Positions 61,195-64,000 of a stretch of DNA of 64,000 nt are shown in pieces. The translations under genes and the position numbers were made by a program. The stretch covers positions 1 to 64,000 of the forward strand of contig FREY01000010.1 in NCBI GenBank assembly GCA_900143635.1, given 5' to 3'. How positions within the stretch are numbered: position 1 is the first letter of the stretch; each line of letters starts with the position of its first letter. Under the pieces are notes generated by a model, which was not told the DNA's origin, did not search any database, and saw nothing but the letters and a program-made list of their open reading frames with translations. This DNA comes from Rhodobacteraceae bacterium Alg231-04. Its GTDB lineage: Bacteria; Pseudomonadota; Alphaproteobacteria; Rhodobacterales; Rhodobacteraceae.

Positions 61195-62304
61195 TTATGC
61201 ATGAAGCGAGGCTGAGATCGCCTCCCAGAGTTCATCGACCGGTTCCACACCAACCGACAGGCGCACAAAGGCCGGGCTGACCTCATCGCCCCAGCGGGCA
61301 CGGCGTTCGGCTGAGGTATGGACCCCACCAAATGACGTTGCCGGGCGGATCAGCGGGCAGGAATTGATGAAGGTCTCGGCCTTTTCCTCACTCGCCAGTG
61401 TCAGGGAGATGAGGAAGCCAAAGCTGGCACATTGCTGTTTTGCCAGCTGATGTGCGGGATCTTGCGTCAGGCCGGGATAGCGGATCATCTTGACGGCCGG
61501 ATGGTCTGCCAGCCGTTCCGCCAACAGGCCCGCGCTTTCACACATACGGGCATAGCGCACCTCCAGCGTCTCCAGCCCGCGGTGCAGCAACCATGCTGCA
61601 TGGGGGCCGGGGATGGAGCCTGACATGATCCGCCAATCCTCCATCGCCTGCATCAAATCCTCATTGCGCGAGGCAGCATGGCCCATCAGCAGGTCGGAAT
61701 GACCGCCCATGGCCTTGGTGTCAGAGGCGACCACAATATCCACGCCCAGATCCAGCGGGCGCTGCCCCAGAGGCGTGAGCGTGGTGTTGTCGGCAATGGT
61801 GATCCCGCCAGCTGCACGCACCGCCTTGGCGACCGCAGCAAGATCCACCATGTCGAGACCGGGATTGGAGGGGGTTTCGAGGAACACAACGTCAAAACCC
61901 TCAAAGCCACCTTCCGTATAGGACGCCGTGGGGCGTTCCTCTACGGTGACGCCAAGATTGGCCAGAAAACGCTGCGACAGGCGGCGGGTAACGTAGTAGC
62001 CATCAGAAGGAACCAGCAGCCGGGCACCGGATGTGACGGTTGCGAACAGGGCTGCTGCAATCGCCGCCATGCCCGACGGAAAGGCCAGACAGGGCGCCCC
62101 TTCGAGATGGGCCAGCATATGTTCCAGATGGGCCCATGTCGGATTGCCAGCCCGGCCATAAAAATCACTGCCATCCGGCAGACCAGGCAGATGATACATG
62201 GAACTGGTTGTGATCGGCAAAGCCACTGGCGCGCCCTTGTCCAGCGCATTGCCGCGCAGATGCAGCAATCCGCCCAATGGAGGTGTTTTTCCTGAATCTG
62301 ACAT
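61195..62304 (-). CDS. Cys/Met-metabolism PLP-dependent enzyme (cystathionine gamma-synthase/lyase type)
   Basis: A 369-residue fold-type I PLP enzyme. FPSGMAAIAAALFA binds the phosphate, LETPSNPGLDMVDLA the ring region, and VVASDTKAMGGHSDLLMG holds the Schiff-base Lys. The C-terminal PATSFGGVHTSAERRARW binds the substrate carboxylate. It could be a cystathionine gamma-synthase, gamma-lyase or beta-lyase; sequence by eye does not decide. It is slightly shorter than usual (about 390). It lies 132 bases downstream of hisG with GC-rich hairpins between, so it is probably a separate unit. Confidence 0.9.
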   Translation of the reverse strand: MSDSGKTPPLGGLLHLRGNALDKGAPVALPITTSSMYHLPGLPDGSDFYGRAGNPTWAHLEHMLAHLEGAPCLAFPSGMAAIAAALFATVTSGARLLVPSDGYYVTRRLSQRFLANLGVTVEERPTASYTEGGFEGFDVVFLETPSNPGLDMVDLAAVAKAVRAAGGITIADNTTLTPLGQRPLDLGVDIVVASDTKAMGGHSDLLMGHAASRNEDLMQAMEDWRIMSGSIPGPHAAWLLHRGLETLEVRYARMCESAGLLAERLADHPAVKMIRYPGLTQDPAHQLAKQQCASFGFLISLTLASEEKAETFINSCPLIRPATSFGGVHTSAERRARWGDEVSPAFVRLSVGVEPVDELWEAISASLHA

Positions 62305-62383
62305 TGTTACTCCCCGCTACTGCGCCCAGCAGTGGCAAGGCGCGGCGACAAAGGCAAGCCTTGGCTGGTCGCATTTGGCGTGG

Positions 62384-62425
62384 CCCGCGCTGCCGCGCGG
62401 GTCCGTGGCGCCCTGACGGGGCGCC
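62384..62425 (-). terminator. Two GC-rich hairpins after hisG
   Basis: GGCGCCC-TGACG-GGGCGCC (62407-62425) and CCCGCG-N6-CGCGGG (62384-62401) lie 12-53 bases after the hisG stop. There is no T-run, so any termination would be factor-dependent. Confidence 0.4.
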
Positions 62426-62436
62426 GGGGCGGCCTG

Positions 62437-63132
62437 TCAGCCGCCCTGCACCTGATCGAGAAGCGCATTCAGCGCCGCCCTATCCGCATCAGACGTCTGC
62501 GCCACCCGGCTGCGCCACAGCGTCGCCTGCGACTGCAGCACCATGCCATCCGACAGAATCTTCAGGTGATTGGCGCGCAGAGTTTCACCTGTGGAGGTGA
62601 TATCGGCGACCATTTCGGCCGTTTCATTCTTTACCGTACCCTCTGTCGCGCCCTGGCTGTCCACCAGCTGATAATCCGCCACACCGGCATCGGTCAGGAA
62701 CTCGCGCACCAGACGGTGGTATTTGGTGGCAATGCGCAGCCGGTGGCCGTGGACTTTACGAAAGCCGGCCGCCGCCGCATCCAGATCATCCAGCGTTTCA
62801 ACGTCGGCCCAGAACTGCGGAACCGCAAGGATCAGATCCGCCTGGCCAAAGCCCAGCGGCGCGATCTCTTCCACCTGCTGTTCCCAGCGCGGCAATTTAT
62901 CATGGACCAGATCGGTGCCGGTCACACCAAGGTGAATGCGCCCAGCGGCCAGTTCGCGGGGGATTTCACCGGCGGACAGCAGCACCAGGCTGATCCCGTC
63001 GATCCCATCCACACGGCCGGCATATTCGCGGTCCGACCCGGTTCGCGACAGCGCAATGCCGCGCTTGGCGAACCAGTCAAAGGTCTTTTCCATCAGCCGC
63101 CCCTTGGACGGCACTCCCAGCTTGAGGCTCAT
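62437..63132 (-). CDS. hisG: ATP phosphoribosyltransferase, short form
   Basis: A 231-residue catalytic subunit of the first histidine-biosynthesis enzyme, joining ATP and PRPP. Short-form features: SLKLGVPSKGRLMEKTFDWF, VTGTDLVHD, RIATKYHRLVREFL, and PRPP-binding VDSQGATEGTVKNETAEMVA. It lacks the C-terminal regulatory domain of the long form and therefore needs HisZ. ATG 63132 overlaps the hisZ stop by four bases, matching a hisZ-hisG operon. Confidence 0.96.
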   Translation of the reverse strand: MSLKLGVPSKGRLMEKTFDWFAKRGIALSRTGSDREYAGRVDGIDGISLVLLSAGEIPRELAAGRIHLGVTGTDLVHDKLPRWEQQVEEIAPLGFGQADLILAVPQFWADVETLDDLDAAAAGFRKVHGHRLRIATKYHRLVREFLTDAGVADYQLVDSQGATEGTVKNETAEMVADITSTGETLRANHLKILSDGMVLQSQATLWRSRVAQTSDADRAALNALLDQVQGG

Positions 63133-64000
63133 GTGCGGGTCTCCTCAAGTTCGAGCATCAGGTCCGGGCGGATCACCCCACCCACGGCGGGGATCTCTTC
63201 CCCCTGCCCCAACAGCCGCGTCAGCGCATCATAGCGCCCACCGCTGGCCACCGGCGGCAGATCGGGACGCGCAGCGGCATAGAAGCCAAAGACAAACCCG
63301 TCGTAATACTCCATCGAGGTACGCCCGTAGGTCGCCTCGAAATCGAGGTTATCCACATCCACACCCCGTGCCTTGAGAGCCGCGGCGCGCGCATCCAGTG
63401 CGGCCAGCGCGGGCAGCATCTGCGGCAGGTCCACCGCGATGTCGTGCATCCGCTCGATCGCATAGGGCAATGTTTCCCGCACGCTCAGCAGCGCCTCAAG
63501 TGCCAGCAGCTGGTTTTCCGCCAGCGGCGGTTCCGCCGCGTCATCGCGCAGGGCCTGAATGCGGCCTTCGACCTCTGCCCGGCTGCGCTTGCCGATCTCC
63601 GGGGTTGCACCAATGACATCACCTTCGCAGGACAACAGTGCCGCCCGCGTCGGTGGCACAGGCGCGCGTCCCGCGAAACGATCCAGCAGAGCGCGAAAAC
63701 GGCGCGGACGCCAGATATGGCGCATCAGTGCTGCCTTGCGGCGCTCGGTTGTTTGCAGCCCCTGAACAGCGGCCATCAGGATGCCCATGTCGCCGGTCGC
63801 GGCACGCACAGGCAGGCCTTTAAGCTGCAATTGCATCAGCGCAAACACTTCGGCATCTGCCGCCGCCGGATCATTGCGCTCAAAGATCTCATAGCCGACC
63901 TGAACGTATTCGTTGGACCGGGTCTCGTCGAATTCCTGACGGCGGAACACCTCACCTGCGTAGGTATAGCGGGCGGGTTCCGCCCCCTCTTGCATATGCA
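63129..64000 (-). CDS. hisZ: ATP phosphoribosyltransferase regulatory subunit, 5' end outside window
   Basis: At least 288 residues of a HisRS-like paralogue that lacks tRNA charging and regulates HisG. YAGEVFRRQEFDETRSNEYVQ and QVGYEIFERNDPAAADAEVF match the class II motif-2 region of HisZ, and LPPVASGGRYDALTRLLGQG the end of the fold. HisZ proteins are about 360 residues, so some 70 N-terminal residues lie beyond base 64000. A stop four bases inside hisG marks coupled translation. Confidence 0.93.
   Translation of the reverse strand, partial: HMQEGAEPARYTYAGEVFRRQEFDETRSNEYVQVGYEIFERNDPAAADAEVFALMQLQLKGLPVRAATGDMGILMAAVQGLQTTERRKAALMRHIWRPRRFRALLDRFAGRAPVPPTRAALLSCEGDVIGATPEIGKRSRAEVEGRIQALRDDAAEPPLAENQLLALEALLSVRETLPYAIERMHDIAVDLPQMLPALAALDARAAALKARGVDVDNLDFEATYGRTSMEYYDGFVFGFYAAARPDLPPVASGGRYDALTRLLGQGEEIPAVGGVIRPDLMLELEETRT

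Noticed and set aside
1-64000. CRISPR array, prophage, tRNA or rRNA genes
   Set aside because: No regularly spaced identical repeats, no phage structural genes and no recognisable stable-RNA sequence were seen. A tRNA scan was not possible by eye, so a single missed tRNA cannot be excluded.

Overview
This window looks like part of the genome of a marine alphaproteobacterium of the Roseobacter group (Rhodobacterales). The pointers are: several TRAP-type transporters, a B12-dependent class II ribonucleotide reductase, a short-form HisG with a separate HisZ, a DUF1489 gene, moderately high GC, and many decayed GC-rich intergenic repeats. Genus and species cannot be decided from the sequence alone. 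I saw no tRNA, rRNA or CRISPR array.

Layout. 1-0.73 kb: the end of an IS3-family element inserted into the remnant of a second one. 0.8-8.9 kb: a large SAM-cyclase-ATPase-TPR signalling protein, a nitrilase, a decayed TRAP permease and a membrane-anchored nucleotide cyclase. 9.2-11.4 kb: a lipoprotein gene broken in a T7 run, an intact IS5-family element, and a YjhX-type toxin gene whose downstream acetyltransferase gene is cut by that element. 12.3-22.7 kb: a TRAP operon (order P-M-Q), a divergent MocR regulator, epoxide hydrolase, aldehyde dehydrogenase, a YeiH-type exporter and L-serine dehydratase. 23.2-29.1 kb: an inositol-type operon (iolG, iolE and a Gfo/Idh/MocA dehydrogenase) with a LacI regulator, bracketed by one full and one truncated copy of a related tyrosine recombinase. 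29.1-36.6 kb: a two-component system divergent from a glucose-type ABC transporter operon ending in glucokinase. Four helically phased TGTAACA-like repeats lie between them. 37.4-42.0 kb: a GcvT-family methyltransferase with a LysR and a GlxA-type AraC regulator, then fused LysR and aldehyde dehydrogenase remnants.

42.0-52.7 kb is a two-directional catabolic cluster. A TRAP transporter, SDR, alpha/beta hydrolase and enoyl-CoA hydratase are on the minus strand. A LysR regulator, acyl-CoA synthetase and BisC/DMSO-reductase-type molybdoenzyme are on the plus strand. TATCAA/TTGATA inverted repeats flank the regulator gene. 53.2-57.9 kb is an unrecognised accessory island. It has two paralogous small acidic proteins on opposite strands, a Lon-type AAA ATPase without a protease domain, a 177-residue orphan and small unknown genes; it is my best candidate for an undescribed system. 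58.1-64.0 kb returns to core genes: nrdJ, DUF1489, a Cys/Met-metabolism PLP enzyme, hisG and hisZ (cut by the window end).

Two architectural themes recur. In all three transporter operons a strong hairpin sits directly after the substrate-binding-protein gene and before the membrane genes. Nearly every gene-poor gap longer than 300 bases is filled with related decayed repeats. Many start codons were moved from the longest reading frame to a codon with a ribosome binding site; the reasons are given with each gene.
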